A stretch of DNA of 64,000 nt from Terriglobia bacterium (GTDB taxonomy: Bacteria; Acidobacteriota; Terriglobia; Acidiferrales; UBA7541): contig JAIQFG010000008.1 of the NCBI GenBank assembly GCA_020073375.1, forward strand, positions 28,238 through 92,237, given 5' to 3'. Numbering within the stretch: the first letter of the stretch is position 1; each line of letters starts with the position of its first letter. The notes below the pieces were generated by a model. It was not told the origin of the DNA. It saw only the letters and a list, made by a program, of their open reading frames with translations, and did not search any database. The translations under genes and the position numbers were made by a program. Shown piece after piece: positions 25,676 to 34,859 of this stretch.

Positions 25676-26254
25676 GAGTGCAGCCTGCACGAATCGCGAC
25701 GTAAAGCACAACTTCATCCGTGTTGGGACGATTGGAAACTTGTTTTGAATCGATTTGGACGTTCCCCAATCTTTATTGTCCGGCCTTTTGCCATCGTCCT
25801 ACCGCAGCCTGCCTCATATCTTCTTCAAAGGAATCCTCCTTGGCGCAGCGCGTTTTCCGGGGTGGCGAGCCCTGAGACAACGCGCCGACTGACGCCCAGA
25901 GCCTGACGGAAACGGAAACGAGCACGTCAGCTGAGTGTCTCCTGGGAGGACCAGGCAACCGAATCCGTCCAGAGATCGCCGCAAACGGAAAACATTCAAG
26001 TTGGCCTGGCGGTGTTCACAATCGGAGTCATCTGCTTGCCCTGCACGCAAGTCGCGCGAAAGGGCCAAAGTATTCGGGGGGCAGTCATTTAATAGTAAAT
26101 CTGGAACCGAAGGGGATCACGCGGAGCAACGCAGTGTTCACGAACGGGCACGCGAAAAACGCGCGAAATGCGGTCCGAGCAGGGGATGTCCCGCATTTCG
26201 ATGAAACGCAATGAATTGGCGGGGTTTGCAAGACAGAGCCGGGGGCCTCGCGAT
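25676..26254. other. Gene-free region between the two pilin units
   Basis: Open frames on both strands here have no start signals or domain character, and one of them would read through the terminator. The stretch ends at the second candidate sigma-54 promoter. It may hold upstream activator binding sites for that promoter, but I could not define a repeated motif. Confidence 0.5.
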
Positions 26255-26270
26255 TGGAAGCCTGAGTGCT
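26255..26270 (+). promoter_or_regulatory. Candidate sigma-54 promoter for the tandem pilins and tad operon
   Basis: TGGAAGCCTGAGTGCT keeps GG-N10-GC with TGG at -24 and TGCT at -12. The GC is 56 nt before the ATG of the first 56-residue pilin, almost the same spacing as the element before the repeat pilin (54 nt). The -24 half is weaker than consensus (GGAA rather than GGCA). Confidence 0.5.
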
Positions 26271-26324
26271 ATATGGGGAATGAGGCCGGGGCTCTTTGCC
26301 TCAATTTTAATCCGGAGGAAGCAT

Positions 26325-26495
26325 ATGAAAGATCTTTTCTTGCGTTTGTGGAAGGACGAATCGGGGCAGGACCTGACCGAGTACGCGTTGCTGTTGGTCT
26401 TGATTGCCTTGGCAGCCATCACCGCGATGGGCACGCTGGCCAATGCGATCAACGCCGTCTACACCACGGCAGCAAAAAACCTGGCAACGACCTAA
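26325..26495 (+). CDS. flp: Flp-family type IVb pilin
   Basis: A 56-residue prepilin: leader of 14 residues ending D-E-S-G, cleavage G14|Q-D-L-T-E-Y, then the hydrophobic helix A-L-L-L-V-L-I-A-L-A-A-I-T-A-M-G and a short C-terminus V-Y-T-T-A-A-K-N-L-A-T-T. Size, G|x4-E-Y site and position before tadV/cpaB are as expected for the major Flp subunit. GGAGGAAGCAT precedes the ATG. It is followed 12 bp later by a close duplicate. Confidence 0.93.
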   Translation: MKDLFLRLWKDESGQDLTEYALLLVLIALAAITAMGTLANAINAVYTTAAKNLATT

Positions 26496-26507
26496 AGGAG
26501 GAATTCC

Positions 26508-26678
26508 ATGAAGGACCTCTTCCTTCAGCTGTGGCAGGACGAATCGGGCCAGGATTTAACGGAGTACGCCCTGTTGCTGGTACTGATTGCCTTGGCAGCG
26601 ATTACATCCATGGGGACGCTGGCCAACGCGATCAAGACCGTTTACAACACGGCGGCCAAGAACTTGGCAACCACGTAG
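26508..26678 (+). CDS. flp: Flp-family type IVb pilin, tandem duplicate
   Basis: A 56-residue prepilin differing from the preceding one at only six positions by my alignment (R7Q, K10Q, A34S, N43K, A44T, T47N), all outside the cleavage site and most of the helix. AAAGGAGGAATTCC gives a strong ribosome-binding site. Two nearly identical subunits may co-assemble or serve as dosage duplication. The following 160 bp to tadV contain only a GC-rich hairpin (GCCGGCGGCAG with ACCGCCGGCG). Confidence 0.93.
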   Translation: MKDLFLQLWQDESGQDLTEYALLLVLIALAAITSMGTLANAIKTVYNTAAKNLATT

Positions 26679-26839
26679 CTGCGCCGACCAGAGATGCCAA
26701 TCATGCCGCTGGCAGCCGGCGGCAGAGGAAAACTACCGCCGGCGAACGGCATCCTGATCGGGGCAGTGAAGAAGCTTTTTGGAATTCCGAATATGTCTCT
26801 GTTGTGACGGAGCAGGCAAGACGACGAAGGTGACCAAGA

Positions 26840-27376
26840 GTGGAGTCGATGACCTACATGATCTGGGGCCTGACCATCGCGCTTGCATTGTCCGCGGGCT
26901 GGATCGACTGGCGCACACGCCGGCTGCCGAACTGGCTGACCGTCAGCGGGTTTGCCGCCGGCATCATCGGCAATTCGATTTTATACGGCTGGGCCGGGAC
27001 CAAGGACGCCCTGCTTGGGGCGGCCATCCCGTTGGGGGTGCTGTTACCGGTGGTCATGCTGCGAGGACTGGGAGCCGGGGACTGGAAGCTGATGGGTGCG
27101 CTGGGAGCGCTTGTCGGGCGGGAAGAGATTATGCATCTGCTCCTGGCCACCATCATTTTCGCGGGTGTGATCGCCGCAGGGCAAATGATCTGGCAAAAGC
27201 GAGTGTTCGTCACCTTGCGGAACATGTACGAACTGGTCCGGGGGTTTTTTGTGTTCGGGCTGAAGCCGCATCCGGAACTGAATATTTACAACGGCGAGGC
27301 AAAATCCCTGCCGTTTGGCGTGGCCGCCGCGGCCGCCACGCTGGTTTGCTGGGCAATGATCGTAACGGGAATTTGA
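26840..27376 (+). CDS. tadV: Prepilin peptidase (TadV/CpaA, A24 family)
   Basis: A 178-residue aspartic membrane peptidase with about five spans. The two catalytic Asp residues are D23 (WIDWRTRRLPN) and D81 (GAGDWKLMGALG, the GxGD motif). It should cut the Flp pilins after Gly14 and the TadE-like proteins at their equivalent sites; whether it accepts Ala14 in the repeat pilin is an open question. The frame can start at GTG 26840 (AAGG 9 nt upstream) or ATG 26849; the shorter start loses three residues. Confidence 0.9.
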   Translation: MESMTYMIWGLTIALALSAGWIDWRTRRLPNWLTVSGFAAGIIGNSILYGWAGTKDALLGAAIPLGVLLPVVMLRGLGAGDWKLMGALGALVGREEIMHLLLATIIFAGVIAAGQMIWQKRVFVTLRNMYELVRGFFVFGLKPHPELNIYNGEAKSLPFGVAAAAATLVCWAMIVTGI

Positions 27377-27397
27377 TTTTTTCAGCAGGAGTCAACC

Positions 27398-28300
27398 ATG
27401 AATTGGCAGCGACTTGGAAGCGGTCTGGCAATCAGTTTGATTATCGGCCTTCTCGCAGGGTGGTTTGTATTCACGCAATTCAAAAAGCTGGCCATGGCAA
27501 AGACCATGCCCACGATCCAAGTGGTCGTTTCTTCCAAACCGCTTCCCCTGGGGACGCGTTTGCAGGCCGGCGATCTGAAACTGGTCACCTGGCCGGCCTC
27601 CCAGCCCGTGGAAGGAATGTTTACTCGTGTCGAGGATTGCGTGAACCGGGCCGTGATCACCTCCATGGTGGAAAATGAGCCGCTGCTGGAAGGAAAACTG
27701 GCTCCGCGGGACGGCGGCGCAGGGCTGTCCACAACCATCCCGGACGGGATGCGCGCGCTGTCTGTCGCGGTGAATGAAGTTGTCGGCGTGGCCGGATTTG
27801 TGGTGCCGGGAACGATGGTGGATGTTCTGGTGACCGGATCGTCCGGCGCGGGCGGGCAAAACTCGATTATCACACGCACCATCCTGGAAAATGTGCGTGT
27901 GCTCGCGGCCGGGCAAAAGATCGAACAGGACCGCGAGGGCAAACCGCAAACCGTGCCGGTGATTACCCTGCTGGTCACGCCGGAAGAAGCCAACTCGCTG
28001 ACCATGGCCAGCACGCAGGGGCGCATCCAGCTGGCGCTGCGCAACACGCTGGACTCGAAAAAGGTGGACCCTGCTCCGGTGCTGCAGGCTGTGCTGTTCG
28101 GAGGAGCGCCCGTGCCTCTCCCGGTCATGGCCGCGCCCAGGAAATCCGGAGGCGCGCCCGTGGTTCATGCGGCTCCGGCTCCGCCGGAAACATTCAATGT
28201 TGAAGTGATCCGCGGCGACAAGAAGGAAATTTCCAAGTTTCCGGGCCAGGCGCCGGCATCCGCACCGGCGGCAACTCCGGCTCCGGCATCCGCGCAGTAG
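27398..28300 (+). CDS. cpaB: Flp pilus assembly protein CpaB (RcpC)
   Basis: A 300-residue protein with one N-terminal span (L-A-I-S-L-I-I-G-L-L-A-G-W-F-V-F), a SAF domain at about 38-105 (V-V-V-S-S-K-P-L-P-L-G-T-R-L-Q-A-G-D-L) and the CpaB/RcpC domain (V-V-G-V-A-G-F-V-V-P-G-T-M-V-D-V-L-V-T). The last 50 residues are Pro/Ala-rich. Periplasmic partner of the CpaC secretin. AGGAG before the ATG; 21 bp from tadV. Confidence 0.92.
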   Translation: MNWQRLGSGLAISLIIGLLAGWFVFTQFKKLAMAKTMPTIQVVVSSKPLPLGTRLQAGDLKLVTWPASQPVEGMFTRVEDCVNRAVITSMVENEPLLEGKLAPRDGGAGLSTTIPDGMRALSVAVNEVVGVAGFVVPGTMVDVLVTGSSGAGGQNSIITRTILENVRVLAAGQKIEQDREGKPQTVPVITLLVTPEEANSLTMASTQGRIQLALRNTLDSKKVDPAPVLQAVLFGGAPVPLPVMAAPRKSGGAPVVHAAPAPPETFNVEVIRGDKKEISKFPGQAPASAPAATPAPASAQ

Positions 28301-28324
28301 AGCAGGACAGAGGGTGAATTCGCG

Positions 28325-29755
28325 ATGAGCAATGACACTATGAACAAAACAAAAGAAGCCTTCACGATCGGCATGATCTGCCTGGCGATTTTGATGTTCG
28401 GCGGGCCCGTGTTTGGACAAGAAGTGGCCGCGATCCCCGCAGCGGTGGCGACGGTCGGGGCGTCCGGGCCGTTCGTCCAACAAGCGGCTGCAGCGCAGCA
28501 GCCCGCGCCCGAGACCAGCGATCGACTGCACTTGCTGGTCGGCAGGTCACTGGTGATCACATCCCCCACGCGCGTGAAGCGCGTTTCGATCGCCGATCCG
28601 AACATCGTGGACGCCATCGTCATCAGCCCTTTTCAAGTTCTGCTCAACGGCAAAACCGCCGGGGGCGTATCGCTGGTCATCTGGGATGAATCAGATCAAA
28701 GCCAGACGTTTGAAATCTTCGTGGATCTGGACATCCTGGGCCTGACGCAGAAGATTCGAGAAGTCTTTCCGAACGAACCGGTGCGTGTGGAGGCCTCGAA
28801 GGATCTGGTCATGATTTCCGGCCACACCACGACGAAGGCAGTCGAGAACCAAATCCTGGCGATCGTGTCCGGGGTTACGCCGAAGGTGGTGGATCTGATG
28901 CAATCGCCGGTCCCGCCCAGCGGAGGGGAAATTTCCCTGCAGGTGCGATTTGCGGAAGTGGACCGCTCCGCGCTGACCGAGTTCGGGGTCAATTTATTCT
29001 ATGGGGGGCAGAAGAACAACGCGGCAACGGGCACCCAGCAATTCGCGCCGATCCAACTGACGAATCCAACCCCTTCGACGGCAGCCTACGGCATCTCCGA
29101 CTTATTGAATATGTTTTATTTCCGCCCGGACTTGAATCTCGGCGCGACTATCAAGGATCTCCAGGGGAAGAACATTTTGCAGATTCTGGCCGAACCGAAC
29201 CTGTTGACCGAGACGGGCAAGGAAGCCAGTTTTCTGGCCGGCGGCGAATTTCCGTATCCCGTGGTTCAGGGAACGGGAGGGGCCGGCAACGCCATCACGA
29301 TTCAATTCCGGGAATATGGGATACGCCTGACGTTCACGCCAACGATCATGGAGAACGGCCAGATTCACTTGAAGGTAAAGCCGGAAGTCAGCGCGCTGGA
29401 CTACAGCAATTCTCTAACGATCTCGGGCTTTACGATTCCGGCAATTTCGACCAAGCGGGTGGAATCGGAAATGGAGTTGAGCGACGGCCAAAGCTTCGCG
29501 ATCGCGGGATTGGTGGACGATCGAGTGACCAAGCTGCTGAGCAAGGTCCCAGGAATCGGCGATCTTCCGGTCCTGGGCCAGTTGTTCCGGAGCAGCTCGT
29601 ACTCGAAATCGAAGACCGAGCTATTGATTTTGATCACGCCGCGAATCGTCAAGCCTCTTTCGCCGGGCGAAATTCCGGCAGGACCGATATTCCCCTCGGC
29701 CTTCATGGAGCCCTCGAAAGCGGAGGGAAGTTCCAAGCCGGCGGGAAAGCCATGA
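28325..29755 (+). CDS. cpaC: Flp pilus secretin CpaC (RcpA)
   Basis: A 476-residue secretin: signal peptide (cut after F-G), an N-terminal pilus-assembly domain (V-T-S-P-T-R-V-K-R-V-S-I-A-D-P), a BON-like segment (V-M-I-S-G-H-T-T-T-K-A-V) and the type II/III secretin core with E-P-N-L-L-T-E-T-G-K-E-A-S-F-L-A-G-G-E-F-P and V-P-G-I-G-D-L-P-V-L-G-Q-L-F-R. It forms the outer-membrane pore for the pilus. The C-terminal 30 residues are Ser/Lys/Pro-rich. Confidence 0.95.
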   Translation: MSNDTMNKTKEAFTIGMICLAILMFGGPVFGQEVAAIPAAVATVGASGPFVQQAAAAQQPAPETSDRLHLLVGRSLVITSPTRVKRVSIADPNIVDAIVISPFQVLLNGKTAGGVSLVIWDESDQSQTFEIFVDLDILGLTQKIREVFPNEPVRVEASKDLVMISGHTTTKAVENQILAIVSGVTPKVVDLMQSPVPPSGGEISLQVRFAEVDRSALTEFGVNLFYGGQKNNAATGTQQFAPIQLTNPTPSTAAYGISDLLNMFYFRPDLNLGATIKDLQGKNILQILAEPNLLTETGKEASFLAGGEFPYPVVQGTGGAGNAITIQFREYGIRLTFTPTIMENGQIHLKVKPEVSALDYSNSLTISGFTIPAISTKRVESEMELSDGQSFAIAGLVDDRVTKLLSKVPGIGDLPVLGQLFRSSSYSKSKTELLILITPRIVKPLSPGEIPAGPIFPSAFMEPSKAEGSSKPAGKP

Positions 29756-29813
29756 TGCTGGATCCGGGAACGCGGCGCAGTCGCGGGGCAGTGATCGCGG
29801 GGCGAGGAACAAT

Positions 29814-30992
29814 ATGTTGAATGTGGCGGTAGTGAGTCCGGACGCGATAGGCCGGGCCGCGCTGGTCAAAGCGCTGCAGCAGACGGAGATGGTGCGTCAC
29901 GTATTCGATTATTCCGACGCGCCGAGCACGTTTGTCGCGCTGACTGCCGCGCAGCCGGAAATCGTATTTCTGGAACTGTCTACAGAGGATCCCAACCCGC
30001 AGTTTGAGGTGGCCGCACATCTTCACCGGATGTCGCCGGCGATTCAGATTGTGGCTTGCTCGGCGCAGGCCGAGCCCGACGCGGCGCTGCTGATGAAGGC
30101 GATGCGGTTCGGCGTGCGTGAATTCATGCACACGCCGGTGGACCAGACGCTGCTTCGCGAAATCATTTCGCGATTCGCGCAAGACCGGGGCGTGGTGGTG
30201 CCCAAGGCTCCGCAGAAGCTCATCGCCGTTGTAGGGGCAAAGGGCGGAGTGGGTACAACCACCGTGGCCGTGAATCTGGCCGTGCAAGCCGCGCAGGCCA
30301 GCGCGAAACGCGTGGTGCTGCTGGACCTGGGGCGGCCCTTCGGGCACGCCAGCCTAATGCTGGATCTGCAGCCCAGGTTTTCGTTGCGCGACGCGGCGCA
30401 GAATTACGACCGGCTCGACAGCCACCTGCTCGACGGCTTCATGACCATCCACAAGAGCAAGCTCGCGGTGCTGGCGGGAATTGCGGATCCCACCGAGTGG
30501 TCGAGCATTTCGCTGAGCGCGGTCCCGCGGATCTCCGAAATCGCGCAAGCCAACAGCGACATCGTGATTGCCGACATGGGCGTTCATTACACGCCGGAAT
30601 GGCTGCCCATGCTGGTGGGCGCGCGCAACGTGATGATCGTTTCCGAAGCGCACGTGCCGTCCCTGTGGGCGGTGGAACGCCAGATATCGGCGTTAACTTC
30701 GCAGGGGGTTCCGGCCAACGTGCTGCGGCTGGTGATCAACCGCTGGCACCGGCGGGACGAGGGAGTGCTGAAGAGCGTGGAGCAGAGAACCAAGCGCGAC
30801 GTCTTTCTGCGCCTGCCAAACAATTTCGACAAGGTAAACGAAGCGATCAATTCCGGAATGCCGCTGGCGGACAATCATGACAACGCCATTGTTTCGCGGC
30901 TTCGGCAATTCGCCGGGGAATTGGCGGGCACGCCGGTGGCGGCGCGCCGCGGCGGCGGCTTCAGCAATCTGTTTTCATCTCACTCGAAGTAG
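29814..30992 (+). CDS. cpaE: CpaE/TadZ-like pilus localisation ATPase
   Basis: A 392-residue protein with an N-terminal receiver-like domain (1-125, atypical: V-V-S-P-D instead of the acidic pocket) and a ParA/MinD-type ATPase domain whose deviant Walker A is [10 protein letters not shown] (141-150). Related proteins place the Tad apparatus in the cell. ATG at 29814 with GGCGAGGAA upstream; 8 bp before cpaF. Confidence 0.92.
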   Translation: MLNVAVVSPDAIGRAALVKALQQTEMVRHVFDYSDAPSTFVALTAAQPEIVFLELSTEDPNPQFEVAAHLHRMSPAIQIVACSAQAEPDAALLMKAMRFGVREFMHTPVDQTLLREIISRFAQDRGVVVPKAPQKLIAVVGAKGGVGTTTVAVNLAVQAAQASAKRVVLLDLGRPFGHASLMLDLQPRFSLRDAAQNYDRLDSHLLDGFMTIHKSKLAVLAGIADPTEWSSISLSAVPRISEIAQANSDIVIADMGVHYTPEWLPMLVGARNVMIVSEAHVPSLWAVERQISALTSQGVPANVLRLVINRWHRRDEGVLKSVEQRTKRDVFLRLPNNFDKVNEAINSGMPLADNHDNAIVSRLRQFAGELAGTPVAARRGGGFSNLFSSHSK

Positions 30993-31000
30993 GAGAACCC

Positions 31001-32296
31001 ATGGCTGTTTCGTCATCGCCGTCGCGCTCGGACATGAACGCTCTGAAGGTGAGCATTCACCGGAGCCTCATCTCGAAGTTAAACCTGGACCGCTTGCAGC
31101 AGATGGACCGCGAGATTGTGCGCCGCGACCTGACGCGCACGATCGAGTCGCTGGTGGTCGGCGAAACCACGCCCATGTCGCTGACCGAACGCGAGCGCCT
31201 GACGCAGGAGCTGCTGGACGAGGTGTTTGGGCTGGGCCCGCTGGAGCCGCTGCTGAAAGACCACAGCGTTTCGGACATTCTGGTGAATTCCTGGAAGGAC
31301 GTGTTCGTCGAACGGCACGGCATGCTGGAGCGCACGGAGGTGCAGTTCCGGGACGAATCGCACTTGCGGCTGATCATCGACCGCATCGTCAGCGCCGTCG
31401 GCCGCCGAGTGGACGAATCCTCTCCCATGGTGGACGCGCGCCTGGCCGACGGCTCGCGCGTCAACGCCATCATCGCTCCGCTGACCCTGGACGGCTCCTG
31501 CCTTTCGATCCGGCGGTTCGGCCGCGACCGCCTGACGGCGGACGATCTGATTCGCTACAACTCGCTGACGCCGGCCATGCTGCAATTGCTGGAAGGCTGC
31601 GTGCGGGCCCGGCTGAACATCTTGATCTCGGGCGGCACGGGTTCCGGCAAGACGACCATGCTCAACGTGCTTTCGGGATTTATTTCCGACAAGGAACGAA
31701 TCATTACCATCGAAGACGCGGCCGAATTGCAGCTGCGGCAGCGTCACGTGGTGCGCCTGGAAACGCGGCCGCCCAACATTGAAGGGCAGGGCGCCGTGCG
31801 GCAGCGGCAACTGGTGATCAACTCCCTGCGTATGCGTCCGGACCGCATCGTGCTCGGCGAGGTCCGCGGCGAGGAAGCCATAGACATGCTGCAGGCCATG
31901 AATACCGGCCATGACGGTTCGCTCACCACGATTCACGCGAACACGGCGCGCGACGCCCTGGCCCGCCTCGAGACGATGGCTGCAATGTCCGGGCTGAGCC
32001 TGCCGGAGAAGGCCATCCGCCAGCAGGCGGCGTCGGCCATCAACATCATCGTGCAGATTTCCAGGCTCAGCGACGGAACGCGCAAGGTGATTTCCCTGTC
32101 GGAAATTACGGGCATGGAAGGCGACGTGGTCAGCATCCAGGATATTTTTGCGTTCAAGAAGACGGGAGTTTCGGAGGACGGAAAAGTGCTGGGCGATTTC
32201 CTGCCATCCGGGATTCGACCGCGATGCGCCGAACAGCTGGCGGTGGCGGGTTTCCCGCTGCCCGCGACGATGTTCCGGCCCACGCCGAGAATTTGA
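31001..32296 (+). CDS. cpaF: CpaF/TadA secretion ATPase
   Basis: A 431-residue type II/IV secretion ATPase with Walker [10 protein letters not shown] (211-219), the Asp-box region [11 protein letters not shown], Walker B region [11 protein letters not shown] and the His-box [15 protein letters not shown]. The N-terminal helical domain carries [20 protein letters not shown], typical of CpaF. It powers pilin polymerisation with TadB/TadC. GGAGAACCC precedes the ATG. Confidence 0.96.
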   Translation: MAVSSSPSRSDMNALKVSIHRSLISKLNLDRLQQMDREIVRRDLTRTIESLVVGETTPMSLTERERLTQELLDEVFGLGPLEPLLKDHSVSDILVNSWKDVFVERHGMLERTEVQFRDESHLRLIIDRIVSAVGRRVDESSPMVDARLADGSRVNAIIAPLTLDGSCLSIRRFGRDRLTADDLIRYNSLTPAMLQLLEGCVRARLNILISGGTGSGKTTMLNVLSGFISDKERIITIEDAAELQLRQRHVVRLETRPPNIEGQGAVRQRQLVINSLRMRPDRIVLGEVRGEEAIDMLQAMNTGHDGSLTTIHANTARDALARLETMAAMSGLSLPEKAIRQQAASAINIIVQISRLSDGTRKVISLSEITGMEGDVVSIQDIFAFKKTGVSEDGKVLGDFLPSGIRPRCAEQLAVAGFPLPATMFRPTPRI

Positions 32297-32306
32297 GAAT
32301 ACGACT

Positions 32307-33272
32307 ATGGCCCTGCTGATATCCATCATCATTGTCGTCGCGGTCGTTGCGGCGGTTCTGGGAATCCAGCTCACCGGGAGCTCGGACAAGCGCGAGCAGA
32401 TCGTTCGCCGCCTCAGGGAATCGACGCCGGTCGCGAAGTCTCTGGAGGCTCACGCCAGCGCGGAATTGCTGCGGGATGAGGGCTTGAGCACACTGCCGTG
32501 GCTGGATCGCGCCCTTTCGAACTGGTCGAAGATTAGCTATGTGCGGGCGCTGCTTGCCCAGGCGGGGGTGAGCACCAAACCTGGGCAAATTATTTTGAGC
32601 ACGGGCGTGTTTGGTCTGGGGACCTACCTGGTAGCGCATCTGCTGCTGGGGAACCCGGTGCTGCCGGTGCTTTACGGACTGATCGCGGGTTCGATTCCCA
32701 TCGGGACCGTGTATTTCAAGCGCTACAAACGGCTCGGCGCGTTCGAGAAAAATTTTCCGGACGCCATCGATCTGCTGGCCCGCGCCGTGCGCGCCGGGCA
32801 CGCGCTCAACAGCGGCATGGAAATCGTCGGGGAAGAGATGTCCGAGCCCATTGCCGGCGAGTTCCGAAAGACATTTGAAGAACAGCGGCTCGGGCTGATG
32901 TTCAAGGAAGCGCTGGTCAATCTATGCGAACGCGTTCCGACGCAGGACGTGCGGTTCTTCGCCACCGCGCTGATTATTCAGGATGAAACCGGAGGCAACC
33001 TGGCCGAGATCCTGGGGAGCCTTTCGGCCACGATCCGCGACCGCTTCCGGATTCGCGGAGAAGTGCGGGCGCGGACGGCGCAAGGGCGGCTGACGGCCGG
33101 GCTGTTGATTTCGATTCCGCCGGCGATGCTGATCGCCTTGAACATCATCAACCCGGAATATATCCGGCCGCTGTTCACGAACATGACCGGAATCCTGATG
33201 CTGGTCGGTGCGGGCACGCTGCAATTTCTTGGCGGGATCATCTTGTGGAAGATCGTGAACATAGATGTGTAA
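32307..33272 (+). CDS. tadB: TadB-like inner-membrane platform protein
   Basis: A 321-residue T2SS-F domain protein. The N-terminal span (L-L-I-S-I-I-I-V-V-A-V-V-A-A-V-L-G-I) is followed by basic cytoplasmic segment, two spans near 95-135, the F domain (P-D-A-I-D-L-L-A-R-A-V-R-A-G-H-A-L; T-Q-D-V-R-F-F-A-T-A-L-I-I-Q-D-E-T-G-G-N-L-A-E) and two C-terminal spans. The ATG 10 bp after cpaF is chosen over an open extension that only overlaps cpaF. Confidence 0.92.
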   Translation: MALLISIIIVVAVVAAVLGIQLTGSSDKREQIVRRLRESTPVAKSLEAHASAELLRDEGLSTLPWLDRALSNWSKISYVRALLAQAGVSTKPGQIILSTGVFGLGTYLVAHLLLGNPVLPVLYGLIAGSIPIGTVYFKRYKRLGAFEKNFPDAIDLLARAVRAGHALNSGMEIVGEEMSEPIAGEFRKTFEEQRLGLMFKEALVNLCERVPTQDVRFFATALIIQDETGGNLAEILGSLSATIRDRFRIRGEVRARTAQGRLTAGLLISIPPAMLIALNIINPEYIRPLFTNMTGILMLVGAGTLQFLGGIILWKIVNIDV

Positions 33273-33293
33273 GCGCGGTCCGGGGAAATTAAT

Positions 33294-34211
33294 ATGATCT
33301 GGACAAGTATCGGAGTGGTAATGCTGGCGGCGCTGGTGGTGGGGGTGACCTTTGTGTTCGTGGTCCTTCCGCCGACGGACGTGGCCCGTGAGCGTTTGAC
33401 GCGGTTGTGGCTGGACGCAAAGTCGGCCGTGCCCAAAGTGTCTTTCCGCCAAGTCCAAAAAGAGCGCGCCGAGCGGGTGCTGCAGGAAGCCGGGAAGATC
33501 ATGCCGACTACCAGCAAGGATACATCCCGCACCGGCTTCCTGATGATTCGCGCCGGCTATCGCAGGCCGGAATCGATCGTGGCGTTGCAAGGGGCGAAGA
33601 TCGTTCTGCCCATACTCTTGCTGGCATTGGTCTATTTCACGGGGTTTTACCGGTTCAATCCGATCATGATTTTGGCCATGGCCGTCATCCTCGGATACTT
33701 GCTGCCGGATTTCTGGCTGACGTCGCGGATTCGCAAACGGCAGCGCCAGATCACCAAAGGTTTTCCGGACGCGCTGGATTTGCTCACGGTGTGCGTGGAA
33801 GCGGGATTGGGGCTGGACCAGGGGCTGTATCGCGTGGGCCAGGACATTTACATCACCTGCCCCGAGTTGAGCGATGAAATGAAGCTCATGAACATGGAGG
33901 CGAGGTTGGGGAAAAGCCGCGCGGACGCCATGCGGGACATGGGCACGCGTACCGGGGTGGAGGACATCCAGACGGCGGTGGCCATGCTGATTCAGACCGA
34001 CCGGTTTGGCACGGACCTGGCCAAGGCCCTGCGCGTGCATTCCGACACCATGCGCATGAAGCGGCGCCAGCGGGCCGAGGAAATGGCCGCGAAGGCTTCG
34101 GTGAAGATGGTGCCAGCGCTGGTGTTCTTCATCTTTCCGGCGATGTTCGTGGTGATCCTGGGGCCGGCCATCATCGCCCTGATGGCGGTTTTGACTCCGA
34201 ACATGAAGTAG
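33294..34211 (+). CDS. tadC: TadC-like inner-membrane platform protein
   Basis: A 305-residue companion of TadB with the same layout: N-terminal span, central pair of spans (V-L-P-I-L-L-L-A-L-V-Y-F and I-L-A-M-A-V-I-L-G-Y), F domain (F-P-D-A-L-D-L-L-T-V-C-V-E-A-G-L-G-L-D-Q-G-L) with Q-T-D-R-F-G-T-D-L-A-K-A-L-R, and two terminal spans. GGGGAAA precedes the ATG; 21 bp after tadB. Confidence 0.92.
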   Translation: MIWTSIGVVMLAALVVGVTFVFVVLPPTDVARERLTRLWLDAKSAVPKVSFRQVQKERAERVLQEAGKIMPTTSKDTSRTGFLMIRAGYRRPESIVALQGAKIVLPILLLALVYFTGFYRFNPIMILAMAVILGYLLPDFWLTSRIRKRQRQITKGFPDALDLLTVCVEAGLGLDQGLYRVGQDIYITCPELSDEMKLMNMEARLGKSRADAMRDMGTRTGVEDIQTAVAMLIQTDRFGTDLAKALRVHSDTMRMKRRQRAEEMAAKASVKMVPALVFFIFPAMFVVILGPAIIALMAVLTPNMK

Positions 34212-34248
34212 AAGCGGGGAAGTGAAACTTAAAACGAAGAGGTGAACA

Positions 34249-34347
34249 ATGGACGGCAATACAATCATTCGAGTGATTTCGGGAATTCTTGCGGTCGTTG
34301 TGCTGGGAGTAATCATTTGGCGCCGGAAGCGGGAAGCGCTCCGGTAA
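34249..34347 (+). CDS. 32-residue single-span peptide at the end of the tad genes
   Basis: ATG with GAGGTG 5 nt upstream, 33 codons. The product is M-D-G-N-T-I-I-R, a hydrophobic helix V-I-S-G-I-L-A-V-V-V-L-G-V-I-I-W, then the strongly basic R-R-K-R-E-A-L-R. This is an N-out/C-in single-pass topology by the positive-inside rule. It begins 37 bp after tadC and precedes the DUF192 gene by 44 bp on the same strand. The good ribosome-binding site, clean topology and operon position favour a real small protein. No family is recognised. Confidence 0.65.
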   Translation: MDGNTIIRVISGILAVVVLGVIIWRRKREALR

Positions 34348-34391
34348 CGGGACAGGCACCATCATCCGGCAGCGTAGATTGAGAGAGACTC

Positions 34392-34808
34392 GTGATAAAT
34401 GACGATACACGTGTATGCGTTCTGAATAAGACGCGCGAGCGGTTCGTGGCCACCAACGTCGCGGTAGCCGACTCGTATTTCCGCAGGCTCGTCGGCCTGC
34501 TGGGAAAAACCAAGAAGTGGGCGCGCCCGGGCCAGGGACTGTGGATTATTCCCTCGCACGGGGTGCACACGCTGGGCATGCTGTTCCCGATCGACTTGAT
34601 TTTCCTGGACCGGGAAAAGAATGTCGTGCACGTCGAAGAGCACGTGAAACCGTTCCGGATTTCGCGGGTCTCAATTCGCACTCATAGCGTGCTGGAACTT
34701 CCAGCACATACCGTGTACCGCACCGGAACGTGCGTCGGTGACCAGTTGGAATTCCTGAATGCGACCAACGGCGATCACGCCGGAACGCAATCGGCGTCCG
34801 CTTCCTGA
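34392..34808 (+). CDS. DUF192 family protein
   Basis: A 138-residue protein spanning DUF192: R-R-L-V-G-L-L-G-K-T, G-L-W-I-I-P-S-H-G-V-H-T-L-G-M-L-F-P-I-D-L-I-F-L-D and V-L-E-L-P-A-H-T. GTG start with GAGAG upstream; the frame contains no earlier ATG. No signal peptide, so it is predicted cytoplasmic, unlike many DUF192 proteins. Function unknown; it is co-directional with and close to the tad genes, which may mean functional linkage or simple adjacency. Confidence 0.8.
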   Translation: MINDDTRVCVLNKTRERFVATNVAVADSYFRRLVGLLGKTKKWARPGQGLWIIPSHGVHTLGMLFPIDLIFLDREKNVVHVEEHVKPFRISRVSIRTHSVLELPAHTVYRTGTCVGDQLEFLNATNGDHAGTQSASAS

Positions 34809-34859
34809 AATGGCGGCCTGGGCCCGCGTGCCGGAAGACGGGAGCAAGAGGCGCCATCC

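Noticed and set aside
26220..26240. Alternative sigma-54 element TTGGCGGGGTTTGCA
   Set aside because: GG and GC are 8, not 10, nt apart.
32148..32306. N-terminal extension of TadB
   Set aside because: Overlaps cpaF and is basic, low-complexity; the internal ATG places the first span at the N-terminus.
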